Below are positions 17,893 to 26,009 of a stretch of DNA of 51,239 bases, in pieces; the stretch's first letter is position 1, and each line of letters begins with the position of its first letter. The notes under the pieces are model-generated. The model saw nothing but the letters and a program-made list of their open reading frames with translations, had not been told where the DNA came from and did no database searches. The stretch spans positions 1-51,239 of the forward strand of contig CAVOII010000013.1 in NCBI GenBank assembly GCA_963696025.1, given 5' to 3'. The DNA is from JABCYV01 sp963696025. GTDB lineage: Bacteria; Acidobacteriota; Terriglobia; Terriglobales; Acidobacteriaceae. Position numbers and translations under genes: made by a program.

Positions 17893-18938
17893 TTACCCAT
17901 CAAGCTTCGCAACGAGTTCCTGTACTTGACTCCGCCAGTGAAGATCTTCGCTGATCTCCCCGCGCTGGCCGGCTATCCATGAGAGGACTTGACTGACCCC
18001 GAACAGATTGCTCACCGGCGCATCCACGCCAGGGACTGTGCTGATCCTGTTGGTCCTGATCTCGCTCGGTCTCCGGTTTGTCATGGCCCCGACCGGCTCG
18101 ACGTCCCACCCACTGGTTGCGATTCCTAGGACTCTCACCGCTGCTTTCACACCCCAGAGTGAGCGCACCTCCTGATCAATCCATGGAACCAGGGCGCTCT
18201 TTTCTACTCCGACCAACATCCAGCGTTCAAACTTTGCCTTGTCGCTCCAGGTGGACTCGATGGCCTCCCCAATCCGCCTACCGAGCTCCTCGATCTCTAA
18301 TTTAATTGCTGTCTGTGCTGTTGCTGGAGCTGCATTAAGGCAGTGCCAATGATCAGACCGTTCGTACAAACAAACCGCAGCCATCCCGCAATCGCCATGA
18401 GGCGACAACTTCCGTCGACAGAGTTGAAGACTTCGATGCGGAATCGCATCTCATCTGTATTCCCGACGGTGCCCACGGTGTGTGTGAAATGCTCTTCAGG
18501 TGGCAAGATGATAGAGAAGTGAGCTCGTTCTCCGTGGATCGTCCATTCCCCGACCACCCGGACATTTTCAAGATTCAGTTGGCGATTGGCCATGGATTGT
18601 TGAATGGTCCTCAAAATCTGATGGTGGTCCAGCAGCCGATAGTTCTTCGACACCACACCCACCGGCACCGGCCTCTCACCCGGACGGATTGGCAGAAGAT
18701 AGACCATGTCGAGATAAGAGTTGACGCCTAACTCATCACCATTCAGCGACGCCATAGCGAACGGCTGACGACCGAAGTGTGGCAGAGCGCTCAGAATGTC
18801 GTCGAAGGTGCCTTCTGATCGCGAACGAACTGGAAGGCCAAGCCAATGTCGCTGGCGCTGGCCAAATGCAGTTCCGATTTCCGAAGGTGGCGGCGTTTGC
18901 GTTGTCAGTGACATATCGGCTGCCCCTATCCTTGACAC
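17893..18938 (-). pseudogene. DUF932 (phage/plasmid-related) protein, frameshifted
   Basis: DUF932 proteins are common on plasmids and phages; their function is not established. From ATG 18938 the protein has the family's front (HWLGLPVRSRSEGTFDDILS, VVSKNYRLLDHHQILRTIQQ, GSCRLMAIAGWLRFVCTNGL) and then stops after HRQQLN. The next frame carries on with EIEELGRRIGEAIE and the rest. The break coincides with a tandem TAATT TAATT at 18298-18307. Removing one 5-bp copy restores QQLEIEELGRR in one frame of about 345 residues. A recent duplication therefore inactivated it, unless it is an assembly error. Confidence 0.75.
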
Positions 18939-19007
18939 GAAAGGATAGCAAATACCAAGCTAATCTGCTCGTGGTATTTCTGCTCGTGGAACTCTACAAA
19001 CTCGGAG

Positions 19008-19238
19008 GTGCTAGATCAAGCAAAATTCTTTGGCCGGCTGGGTGGCAAAATCCGCAAGCTGCGGAAAGCCCAAGGTTTCAGCCAGGAAGACATGATCTCG
19101 TTCGGCTTCTCCGCGAGGCACTGGCAACAGATTGAAGCCGGAAGGCCCATCACTGTGACCACCCTACTTAGGATCTGCGAAGTCTTCCACGTACCGGTTG
19201 CTCGTTTGCTGCAGGGTCTCGACAAAGGCATCTACTAA
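19008..19238 (+). CDS. XRE-family helix-turn-helix regulator
   Basis: Seventy-six residues, nearly all one HTH_3 domain: LGGKIRKLRKAQGFSQEDMI, then WQQIEAGRPITVTTLLRICE, with the recognition helix around FSARHWQQIEAG. It probably represses its own region or neighbouring mobile genes. GTG at 19008 is the earliest start giving a complete domain; its ribosome site (GGAG) is unusually close. It is followed on the opposite strand by the resolvase gene. Confidence 0.8.
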   Translation: MLDQAKFFGRLGGKIRKLRKAQGFSQEDMISFGFSARHWQQIEAGRPITVTTLLRICEVFHVPVARLLQGLDKGIY

Positions 19239-19317
19239 CTTGAGGGAGGAAGCAAGAGAACTCCAGCTTTCTTGCCCGAAGATGCCTATCCCGCAGAGGC
19301 GGGCCCACAATCCACCG

Positions 19318-19917
19318 CTACCCGATTTTGGGCAAGGCTACAAGCGCCCGCTGGGCTGTACCCTTGCTGGCCCCGGTTTCCGCCACGATCTGGGCCCAAG
19401 ATCGTCCCTGAGCGCGCAATGAGGCAATCCTGGAGGCGTCCACAATCACGCGCGGTCTCCCCAGTCGTTTTCCCTTGGCGCGAGCGTTTCGTATCCCGGC
19501 GCGGACCCTTTCTTGAATCAATGCTCTCTCAAACTCCGCCATCGCGCCGATGATCTGGAACATCAATCGACCGGAGGGCGTGCTGAGGTCGAGGTTGTCG
19601 CGCAAACTGATGAAGGTCAGCCCTAAAGCCTCGAGTTCGGCCAACGCATTCACTAGGTGCCGAAGAGATCGGCCGAAACGATCCAGCTTCCACACAAGCA
19701 CGGCATCGAACTTTCGCCGCTGTGCGTCGGTCATGAGGCGGTTCAAAGCTGGGCGCGAGTCTTTTGAACCGGTCATCCAGTCGATGTATTCGCCAATGAT
19801 GGTCAAGCCGCGGTGCTCAGCGTATTCTCGCAGTTCTCGCAACTGCATCTCGGGATCCTGCTGGCCGTTTGCGGTGGACACTCGGGCATAGAGAGCAACG
19901 CGCTTGGTTGGGTTCAT
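19318..19917 (-). CDS. Serine recombinase (resolvase/invertase type)
   Basis: Site-specific recombinase of 199 residues. The catalytic serine is in VALYARVSTANGQQDPEMQL near residue 12. Arg-rich motifs follow (VWKLDRFGRSLRHLV), with the E-helix GRLMFQIIGAMAEFERALI and QERVRAGIRNARAKGKRLGR leading to a C-terminal HTH (SWAQIVAETGASKGTAQRAL). Complete for the small resolvase class. The start at 19917 (MNPTKRVALY) is preferred because the upstream gene's stop lies two bases before it (operon) and longer versions add unrelated sequence. Confidence 0.9.
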   Translation of the reverse strand: MNPTKRVALYARVSTANGQQDPEMQLRELREYAEHRGLTIIGEYIDWMTGSKDSRPALNRLMTDAQRRKFDAVLVWKLDRFGRSLRHLVNALAELEALGLTFISLRDNLDLSTPSGRLMFQIIGAMAEFERALIQERVRAGIRNARAKGKRLGRPRVIVDASRIASLRAQGRSWAQIVAETGASKGTAQRALVALPKIG

Positions 19918-19919
19918 GG

Positions 19920-20231
19920 TCAGTCTCCGAACCCACGACGCGTTTGCCCGTCGAAAGCGACCGATGCGGCTGGCTTCTTCAGACCGGCAGTAAACGCCCG
20001 GTTTGGCGCTTCCACCAGTCTCATCATGTAGTGGCGGGAGCAAAGATCTTCCTCGGTTTCGAGGCAGTGAATTGCTACCAGATCGCGACAGTTGCAGAAC
20101 TCATCTGTCCAGTCGCAGGTTGTGAGTTGTAGACGGTCAAGAATCGACAGAACGCGATCGACGAGTGAAATGGTTTGGGCGACCCGCTCTTGAGCGGGAA
20201 AAGGATGGATGGTAGTTTCGTGGGTAGCCAT
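19920..20231 (-). CDS. Hypothetical cysteine-containing protein upstream of the resolvase
   Basis: One hundred and three residues from ATG 20231, with GGAGG about 6 bases upstream. The middle contains a cluster CDWTDEFCNCRDLVAIHC followed by CSRHYM, possibly a metal site. Its TGA lies 2 bp before the resolvase start, so the two are cotranscribed. No family recognised; perhaps a regulator or accessory of the recombinase. Confidence 0.55.
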   Translation of the reverse strand: MATHETTIHPFPAQERVAQTISLVDRVLSILDRLQLTTCDWTDEFCNCRDLVAIHCLETEEDLCSRHYMMRLVEAPNRAFTAGLKKPAASVAFDGQTRRGFGD

Positions 20232-20317
20232 CTGGAAACCTCCGTTGTTTCCGCTTGGTTAGGGCTGGGTGAGTGTTGCAAGCACTTGCTCAGTCCGTTC
20301 TAATGTCCTAATAGTCT

Positions 20318-20335
20318 CACCGTAACGTCACGGTG
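20318..20335. promoter_or_regulatory. Palindromic operator candidate
   Basis: CACCGT-6-ACGGTG in the divergent intergenic region between the resolvase operon (minus) and the GG-rich small gene (plus). A further half-site (CCACGGTG) lies near 20375. A nearby XRE regulator is encoded at 19008, so it could be its binding site, but this is inference. Confidence 0.4.
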
Positions 20336-20395
20336 TCAAACACTCAATAAAGATATTCACGGATATCCCTAGCGCCACGGTGTATTATTTACGCC

Positions 20396-20572
20396 ATGAG
20401 TGACGAAGATCTGGTCAGGAAAGTCATGTCGGAAATGGGTAAGCGTGGCGGCCATGCGCGCGCTAAGGCTCTTACTGCCCAGCAGCGCAGAGAAAGTGCG
20501 ATTAAAGCCTCCAAAGCCGCGGCCAAAGCGCGCACGCGGAAGGCGAAAGAACGGAAGGCTCAAAATGGCTAA
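20396..20572 (+). CDS. Small GG-rich basic protein
   Basis: Fifty-eight residues: MSDEDLVRKVMSEMGKRGGH, then ARAKALTAQQRRESAIKASK and a Lys/Ala-rich tail. The motif (L/M)GK(R/K)GG is shared with the protein at 34056-34250 inside the satellite element. Such short proteins are common in Acidobacteria, and their basic character suggests nucleic-acid binding. Its end overlaps the next start (20565), so the two are coupled. Confidence 0.65.
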   Translation: MSDEDLVRKVMSEMGKRGGHARAKALTAQQRRESAIKASKAAAKARTRKAKERKAQNG

Positions 20573-20742
20573 CAAGGTAGTGTGCTGTCCCTACTGCGTC
20601 GTGGGCTCTGAGTTCAGGTCAATGTTTGTCTCGAGCGGAAGGCTGGTTCATTTGCCAGAAGTGTGGCCACACAGTAAAACCAAGAGATCCGGATTTCAAG
20701 TGCTTCTGTCAGAAGTGTGGGGAATTGAAGCGGGCGGCATAA
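20565..20742 (+). pseudogene. Small zinc-ribbon protein with a one-base frameshift
   Basis: The first frame gives MANKVVCCPYCVVGSEFR. A second frame, one base over, continues as SRAEGWFICQKCGHTVKPRD and FKCFCQKCGELKRAA, ending at TAA 20742. Together they make a two-CxxC zinc ribbon of about 58 residues. One extra T in ATGTTTGTCTCG near 20622 explains the break. Either a recent mutation or a sequencing error. Overlaps the preceding small gene by eight bases. Confidence 0.65.
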
Positions 20743-20872
20743 TTGCACCTTCGTAATGGGTTCCGGTGCTCTTAGCAAGTCAGCATGACAAGCCGTGAAG
20801 AGCAGATCTAAGGGCACGCTGGGCGAAAGCGGCGCAATCCTAATGATCAGCGGATCCGGAGACGTTCAGTAG

Positions 20873-21103
20873 ATGAAAGCTGTGGCAATAAAGAAGGGAC
20901 ACGGCCAAGAGAAAGCAGCCGGTTTCCAGGAAATGGGAACGCTCCGGTGTGACGGTTGTGGCGAGGAGTTCTTTATAGGTCACGATCCCGCGTTCGTGGA
21001 TAAGTGGCTCGCTGACAGACAAGCGCATTGGCTCGAAAAGGTTCTTGCTGAAGAGCACGAGCGCGACAAGAAGCACGCCGACCGAATCGAACTGCCGGAC
21101 TGA
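20873..21103 (+). CDS. Small zinc-finger-like protein
   Basis: Seventy-six residues from ATG 20873. A CxxC knuckle (LRCDGCGEEFFIGHDPAF) is followed by a charged helical region (DKWLADRQAHWLEKVLAEEH). It reads like a short conserved hypothetical of Acidobacteria. No further domain. It follows the two small genes in the same direction and may belong to the same transcript. Confidence 0.65.
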   Translation: MKAVAIKKGHGQEKAAGFQEMGTLRCDGCGEEFFIGHDPAFVDKWLADRQAHWLEKVLAEEHERDKKHADRIELPD

Positions 21104-21179
21104 TTCCGCCAGCCACGCTGAAGGTCCAGACAGTTGCACCATGCGCAAACGACTGGTTTCTCCAATTCCGAAGGACGGC

Positions 21180-21590
21180 TTACCAGTATGAGTGTGTCCC
21201 GTTCAACACTTCCCAAAGGTAACCACCCTGCGTTTCAGCCGCCCAACCAATACCCAGATCAAAATATGGCGCTACATGGACTTTACGCAGTTCGTAAGCA
21301 TGTTGGACGAGAAGGGTTTGCTTTTCACACGCGCAGATCTCCTCGAAGATAAGTTCGAAGGAACAATGTCGCGGCCGCTTCATAACGAAAGCCGACAAGT
21401 GCAGATTAAAGCGCTTATCGCCATCCTTCATCGCACCAGAGAACCATTCCTCGTTGCAATTCATGCATTTGCTTGGCGCCCGATGAAGCGCCACAATGGG
21501 AAAAATCTGCTTTGCGTGGCAGTGCAAGCATTCGTATTGAATACCAACAATGTCCTCGAATCCGATTAATTGACGGGCTTCAAAAGTCAT
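21180..21590 (-). CDS. Zinc-ribbon hypothetical protein (possibly chimeric C-terminus)
   Basis: The ATG at 21590 overlaps the stop of the preceding Ntn hydrolase gene (ATGA), so translation is coupled. Residues 18-48 hold two cysteine pairs (YECLHCHAKQIF and SKCMNCNEEW), a zinc ribbon. From about residue 70 the sequence becomes the antisense of a DUF2971 fragment and is probably not the native C-terminus. Function unknown, perhaps tied to the neighbouring Ntn hydrolase. Confidence 0.5.
   Translation of the reverse strand: MTFEARQLIGFEDIVGIQYECLHCHAKQIFPIVALHRAPSKCMNCNEEWFSGAMKDGDKRFNLHLSAFVMKRPRHCSFELIFEEICACEKQTLLVQHAYELRKVHVAPYFDLGIGWAAETQGGYLWEVLNGTHSYW
21192..21385 (+). pseudogene. N-terminal fragment of a DUF2971-type protein
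   Basis: The plus frame reads IKIWRYMDFTQFVSMLDEKG, then LFTRADLLEDKFEGTMSRPL, the usual start of DUF2971 proteins (Y-x-x-F…AxxxxDxFEG). Beyond about 21385 the frame loses protein character and faces the opposite-strand zinc-ribbon gene. Full proteins are above 200 residues, so this one was cut where two unrelated sequences were joined. Confidence 0.5.
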
Positions 21591-22306
21591 TTTTGATCTC
21601 GCAGCAGGTTAGGAAATACTGAGGTTTTGCGAACCTCTAAATTCCTAGCGCTCCAGAAGTTTTGAATATGTGATTCAAACTCTGGTATGGGAATGGCGTT
21701 TTCTATCGCAGCAATTTCTTCTGGCTGGTAGCGCTTCCATGTTGATTCACCATTCAGCCCTACCACCGCCACTGTGGGACCACCAACACAATCGGCATGA
21801 CCGTGACTCAACCCTATAACGAAGACTCCCAATCTGACCCCCTCTTCGGCGGAAGTTAGCTTGTCGTAGATCGTTTCAATCATGCACTTAGCAAGAGTGT
21901 CATCGCCAGTCCCGAGACAAAAAAATTCATCCTTCGGCGCAAGACAGTGGCCGTCGCTTAGGTACAAACGGGATTCCTTACCGGCAGCATCAAACATGCC
22001 TACGCCAATTCGGAAATATTCGTCTTTCTTGCGATGAATTTTGAAGGTTTGCTTTAACGATTCTTCGATTATTCCCTCGACCCACTGGCGGTCATAGTTC
22101 TGACCGTCAAACAGGGGGTGCAATCTGTCCCAGTACCTATCAATGATGCTTCCACGCCCTGCTCCAGCTATTGCAATTCCCCATTCCCCACTCACGTTTT
22201 TGTAGAACAGTTTATTGACCTGGGTCTTCTTGTACCCGTCGCATTCCTCCGAATCCGAACACAGGGCCACCCCGTTAAAGCATTGGAAACCAGCGATAAA
22301 AGTCAC
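21587..22306 (-). CDS. Proteasome-like Ntn hydrolase
   Basis: The GTG start at 22306 has AGGAGG just upstream and gives V/M-TFIAGFQCFNGVALCSDSE. With the initiator Met removed, Thr1 becomes the N-terminal nucleophile, Asp17 falls at the canonical 20S beta/HslV position, and a Lys lies at about 31 where Lys33 is expected. Glycine-rich strands (GIAIAGAGRGSIIDRY) and a second sheet (YFRIGVGMFDAAGKE) fit the fold. Length 239. Likely an ATP-independent or self-compartmented peptidase; partner and substrate unknown. Coupled to a zinc-ribbon gene downstream. Confidence 0.65.
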   Translation of the reverse strand: MTFIAGFQCFNGVALCSDSEECDGYKKTQVNKLFYKNVSGEWGIAIAGAGRGSIIDRYWDRLHPLFDGQNYDRQWVEGIIEESLKQTFKIHRKKDEYFRIGVGMFDAAGKESRLYLSDGHCLAPKDEFFCLGTGDDTLAKCMIETIYDKLTSAEEGVRLGVFVIGLSHGHADCVGGPTVAVVGLNGESTWKRYQPEEIAAIENAIPIPEFESHIQNFWSARNLEVRKTSVFPNLLRDQK

Positions 22307-22488
22307 GGCTTTCCTCCTACCGGGAAGCCGCTTCGTTCGATCAAGTAAATAATCCTTGCGCGGCCTTAGGGGCACTTATATACCCCTTGGCACTTTTGTG
22401 AAGTAAATAATCCTGGAACGGCTTGTGCTCCTCGGGCAATTCTGGAGATTTCACCGTGTCGCTTCAATTACCACGTTGGCCACAGCCT

Positions 22489-22749
22489 TTAATAGAATGC
22501 GGCACTCGCTTGAGACTCAGGTGGCGTTTTTTCGAATGCTTCGCGAAGGCCATCGAACAGACCCCGAATCCTGCCCCCGTCGGACACAGAAACGTCTGCC
22601 CTACCTACCGCCAATTCGCGGGCAGAATACGCCGCCTTTGCCATCTGGCGATACAGAAGATAGTCCAAGCATACTGACTGAAGTGCCACGTAAACCTCCG
22701 CATCTGCATACGCATCGTTAGGTTCTGCCGCTCGATGTGCGATGTGCAA
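22489..22749 (-). CDS. Hypothetical protein (weak)
   Basis: Eighty-six residues from ATG 22749, with an even composition (YVALQSVCLDYLLYRQMAKA, then IRGLFDGLREAFEKTPPE). No motif or ribosome site is decisive. It could also be a remnant. Confidence 0.3.
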   Translation of the reverse strand: MHIAHRAAEPNDAYADAEVYVALQSVCLDYLLYRQMAKAAYSARELAVGRADVSVSDGGRIRGLFDGLREAFEKTPPESQASAAFY

Positions 22750-23338
22750 ATGTGCTTATTATAGGATCGGGATCACCCGTTCTGATTTTGGATATAACCT
22801 CGACGATTGGCGATGGGGAGTATTTCTCATTCCCATGCTGGCCATAGTCGCCGTACAGCTTTACCAGTTGAGCGAAGTCGATCTCAGAACCAAACGTGTC
22901 CTCGACGGTGCGGCATCGACAGGGGGCTCCGCGCCGCCACAGACTCCGGTGTTTGCAGCCACTTTGTCCGGAGACCAGATTTCTTTAAGAGCAATGGTTC
23001 TGATGAAGACACCATGATCGGGGCCTTCCCTAACCGGGTCACCGAGGTGATCCCGTCTTCGATAGATTTGCGGGACGGCATCTTCACCCGAAAAAACTCC
23101 GCCTAACCGCAGCAAAAGGAGGAACTCGAATAGACGTTGTATTGAAGTAGACAAAGTGACATGCCTGTAATTCGTTTTGATTTCTTCCTGCCCCAGTCTG
23201 AGGGCACACCCGTCCGTTAGCGATTTTAGGGTACTGAAGAGTGCCGTCGCTTGCGGCAATTGGCCTGTGTACCATTTTGTGTACCACCGTAACCGCGAAT
23301 TCCTGTTAGGCAGTGTCAGCAACGTTTTGGAGCAGAAA
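22750..23338. other. Stretch without a convincing gene left of the attachment site
   Basis: Short frames occur on both strands (for example plus 22742-23017 with a hydrophobic segment GVFLIPMLAIVAVQ), but none has supporting start signals or a known motif. Confidence 0.35.
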
Positions 23339-23363
23339 GAAAACCCGCTGATTTAGCGGGTTT
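23339..23363 (-). terminator. Terminator of the host tRNA-Glu gene
   Basis: AACCCGCT-loop-AGCGGGTT with flanking A and T runs on both strands, 15 bp past the CCA end of the split tRNA. For the minus-strand tRNA the stem is followed by a T-run. Confidence 0.75.
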
Positions 23364-23377
23364 TAGCGGATGATAGT

Positions 23378-23425
23378 TGGTAGCGCTACCGGGAATCGAA
23401 CCCGGGTTTGAAGATTGAGAATCTT
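23378..23425 (-). pseudogene. 3' half of host tRNA-Glu(CTC) at the left attachment site (attL)
   Basis: Minus strand: the anticodon arm (AAGATTCTCAATCTT), variable region, T arm (CCGGGTTCGATTCCCGG), acceptor strand TAGCGCT and encoded ACCA. The D arm and 5' acceptor are absent; that half is at 40525-40563. The 12-bp core ATTGAGAATCTT (plus strand, 23414-23425) is shared by both ends. Joining the halves gives a perfect 75-nt tRNA. Confidence 0.92.
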
Positions 23426-23452
23426 TCGCCATACCCAGTGTTTATGCGGCCT

Positions 23453-24568
23453 TCAACGCTTTTTTACACTGGAATTTACACTGAGCCTTTTCGGTTCCAG
23501 CTTACCAAGGTCGATTGTTTCGCGGCGGCGCATTGCGGCTTTAATGTCGGTCGTATCAACGATGTTGTAGCGCTTGAAAACGCTGATGTGCTTGTGTCCG
23601 CTGATCTTCATTGCAACGAATGTATGCACGCCAGCGCGCGTAAGCGCTGTCAAGGCCGACCGGCGCAAATCGTGGATATTCAGACCCTCGTAGATCGGGT
23701 CGTACGGCTTGTCTTCCAATTCCCTAAAAGTGCCAAGATCAACAGCAACACAAGCTTTTTGCCATTCCTTCCGGAGATTCGTTTTGCTGAATACGCGCCC
23801 GGTCTTTGGTTCTAATTCCCGCAACAGGTCCAGCACTTGGCTTGGTAGCGGAATCGCGCGCGCTTCATCGTTCTTCGTTTCGTCCAACCGGATTAAGCCT
23901 TCGTCAAGGTCAACTTGATCCCATTCGATTGCCAGCGCTTCGCCGCCACGAACGCCGGTCCAGTATAGGAAACAAACCAGCGGTCGCAAGTGCGAAGGCA
24001 ACGCCCTCAGCAATTCGTCAAACTTTTCTTCCGATACCACTCCCTTGCGCGGTTTTGGTTCTTTCTGAAAGTGGATCTTCGGCACGTACGCCAGTTTTCT
24101 TTCCTCATGTGCAAGCATCAGCATTCGGCGCAAGGAAGCAAGGCTCCGATTGATGACCGCGTTGCCAGCACCCTCGGCCTTGCGCGCGCTTACGAATTGC
24201 CGCGCGGTTTCCGTGTTTATGTCGCGCGCATACGGTCCAAGATTGGTTGGGGAGTCGTATCCGAAAAAGTCATCAAGCTGCGACAATCCATTAACTGTTT
24301 CGTCGCCGTTAGCGCGCAGGTGAAGTGACCTGTTGCCCTTTTCCTTGTAATTCTGGATCAGTCCGGCGCGCAAATCGCCGTACCGCATCGATCGGTCTGC
24401 TTCTGGCATTCCAGCATCGCGATCCGCCAGCAACTTATAAAGCACACGCTGCGCGTCGCGTTTGCTTTCCTCGCGCGTACTTACGCGAATCCGCTTTCCG
24501 TTGCTGTAGTAGTCGGCGTACCAGAATTTGCAACCTTTCAATCTTAACAACGCTCCTTGGCCAGCCAT
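23453..24568 (-). CDS. int: Tyrosine integrase of the element
   Basis: Three-hundred-and-seventy-one-residue site-specific recombinase. N-terminal arm-binding domain (LKGCKFWYADYYSNGKRIRV), core-binding domain at about 60-170 (NAVINRSLASLRRMLMLAHE), catalytic domain at about 180-350. Visible catalytic residues are Arg in YWTGVRGGEALAI, His-x-x-Arg in NIHDLRRSALTAL, His in KISGHKH and the tyrosine in VFKRYNIVD. It lies 28 bp inside the left core, the usual place for a tRNA-targeting integrase, and its C-terminal codons contain two arm-type TTTACACT sites. Complete. Confidence 0.95.
   Translation of the reverse strand: MAGQGALLRLKGCKFWYADYYSNGKRIRVSTREESKRDAQRVLYKLLADRDAGMPEADRSMRYGDLRAGLIQNYKEKGNRSLHLRANGDETVNGLSQLDDFFGYDSPTNLGPYARDINTETARQFVSARKAEGAGNAVINRSLASLRRMLMLAHEERKLAYVPKIHFQKEPKPRKGVVSEEKFDELLRALPSHLRPLVCFLYWTGVRGGEALAIEWDQVDLDEGLIRLDETKNDEARAIPLPSQVLDLLRELEPKTGRVFSKTNLRKEWQKACVAVDLGTFRELEDKPYDPIYEGLNIHDLRRSALTALTRAGVHTFVAMKISGHKHISVFKRYNIVDTTDIKAAMRRRETIDLGKLEPKRLSVNSSVKKR
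23463..23482 (+). repeat. Integrase arm-type sites, left arm
   Basis: TTTACACT at 23463-23470 and 23475-23482 (12-bp period), 38 bp inside the left core and within the 3' end of the integrase gene. The same octamer with the same period occurs at the right end. Confidence 0.6.
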
Positions 24569-24760
24569 AAGCGCAGTCTAGCAAGGGTGCGGCGGAAACT
24601 GCGAGGCAAGATTTGGCGGCAAGTTACCGTGGTGTCGCGGCGTTTTCGGGAGGACGGCAGTTCGAGTATCGATGTCGTCGCCACGTCCCGAGCCGTCTGG
24701 GCGGTCATCCGATTCGGGTGGTACGATTCGGCGCATATTGATAGCAGTTAGACGGAATGT

Positions 24761-25495
24761 CTAGGTGGTCTTCGTACTTTCGCCAAGGCTTTTTTGCGCT
24801 GGTGTTTCCCCTTCGATGACCTTTTTCTCCGGCGTAGACGACTCGATCATCTGAGGCGATATACGTCCATCAATCTGGGTTTCTTTACGCCCAATACTCA
24901 AGATGGCGGGTTTGCATAAAATTTCTCGCACTACCATTTCACGTAACATCCTTCTCGTCGTGGTCGCTTGGACCAAGATCGCCGTGTCTGCTGTCATCGC
25001 AATCACGTGTTCGCCAAGTCCAATCGTGCCAGCATCGCACGCCAACACCACCGCCTGTACGCATAAACTCATGCCGCCGCCAAAAATATTCAATGCACTT
25101 TCCACAAGACCGAGATCTTGGGCAAGTACTCCGCGATCCTTGAACGGTGGTGCAATTGGATCAAAAGGCAAGTGCGCCCGAACAATTGGAACCTTGTGCG
25201 CGTTCATGGAACGCTCGGCGTCCTCAGCTATTCGCACTTCAAGTGGTTTTCCCTCGTGCGTAAATTCCTTACCTTGTGGGAACGTCACGGCGACAAGGCG
25301 AATATGCTTGTACTCATCTTGTGAGCAAAAGGTGTCCAACGCCAATTGAACTCCCTCGCCTCGAGCAGTGAAAATCACGATCTTTTCAATGTTCTGCTGC
25401 TTGGCAGCGTGAAAGGCGATCTTGAGACACTCAGGTAAATTTTCTCTGCCTTCTTGCAGGAAGTAAGTGATCGACGCTGTAAAGTAAGGACGCAT
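24761..25495 (-). CDS. Stand-alone pyruvate-kinase C-terminal-like domain protein
   Basis: Two hundred and forty-four residues. The N-terminal two thirds follow the PK alpha/beta (C-terminal allosteric) fold: CLKIAFHAAKQQNIEKIVIF, VRLVAVTF-like strand, then VLACDAGTIGLGEHVIAMTA and DTAILVQATT. Such domains occur alone in many prokaryotes; their role is unknown, though the site binds phosphorylated effectors in pyruvate kinase. The Glu/Lys/Thr-rich tail looks disordered. No catalytic TIM barrel is present, so it is not a pyruvate kinase. Confidence 0.7.
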   Translation of the reverse strand: MRPYFTASITYFLQEGRENLPECLKIAFHAAKQQNIEKIVIFTARGEGVQLALDTFCSQDEYKHIRLVAVTFPQGKEFTHEGKPLEVRIAEDAERSMNAHKVPIVRAHLPFDPIAPPFKDRGVLAQDLGLVESALNIFGGGMSLCVQAVVLACDAGTIGLGEHVIAMTADTAILVQATTTRRMLREMVVREILCKPAILSIGRKETQIDGRISPQMIESSTPEKKVIEGETPAQKSLGESTKTT

Positions 25496-25499
25496 CAGC

Positions 25500-26003
25500 T
25501 CAAATTATCCGGTAACCCAGTGTTCGTTCGATTGCCGTTCCAGTTGTTCGATGCCGAAAAGCTGCTTTCACAAAATCAAAAAGATCGAGATTTTCCAAGT
25601 CTAACCCGTGAATCCGTTCCTGTGGGATATGTGCTGTGGGATCATTTTCCGGGTGGAGGTGAGCTGCGCGCCCAATGTTGTCGACCCTCACAATCACAGG
25701 ATCAGAAGACTGGCGATCCGGCCTCCCGTCGTTATCCTTTCGGATAAGTGGCCCGTAGTGATAGGCAAAATGTATGCGCCGACTGAGAAGCATCCTAGAA
25801 CGTTTCGCAAAATTCTCGAAAATCCGAATGTATGCGTCAGGGTCAGCAAAAATCAAATACCATTCCACCGACCACGTGTATAGGTCGCTGTAGAACAAGG
25901 TAGGCGGTTCAGGTTCGGTGCAATTTGGCGGAAGCCTAAGGGCGTCATGGCCGGTTTCAAACCAGCGCTTGTAGGCGAAGTAGTCCGCAATCGGTCCGGG
26001 CAA
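25500..26003 (-). CDS. Hypothetical protein, second gene of a pair
   Basis: One hundred and sixty-seven residues from a TTG at 26003, six bases after the preceding gene's stop. Features: an aromatic-rich region (TLFYSDLYTWSVEWYLIFAD), RRIHFAYHYG, then DPVIVRVDNIGRAAHLHPEN and HIPQERIHG. The layout (small acidic protein, then this one) and the R-x-D-N…H pattern recall toxin-antitoxin pairs of the DUF6516 kind, but the similarity is too weak to assert. No other family recognised. Confidence 0.55.
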   Translation of the reverse strand: MPGPIADYFAYKRWFETGHDALRLPPNCTEPEPPTLFYSDLYTWSVEWYLIFADPDAYIRIFENFAKRSRMLLSRRIHFAYHYGPLIRKDNDGRPDRQSSDPVIVRVDNIGRAAHLHPENDPTAHIPQERIHGLDLENLDLFDFVKAAFRHRTTGTAIERTLGYRII

Positions 26004-26009
26004 AGAGAT

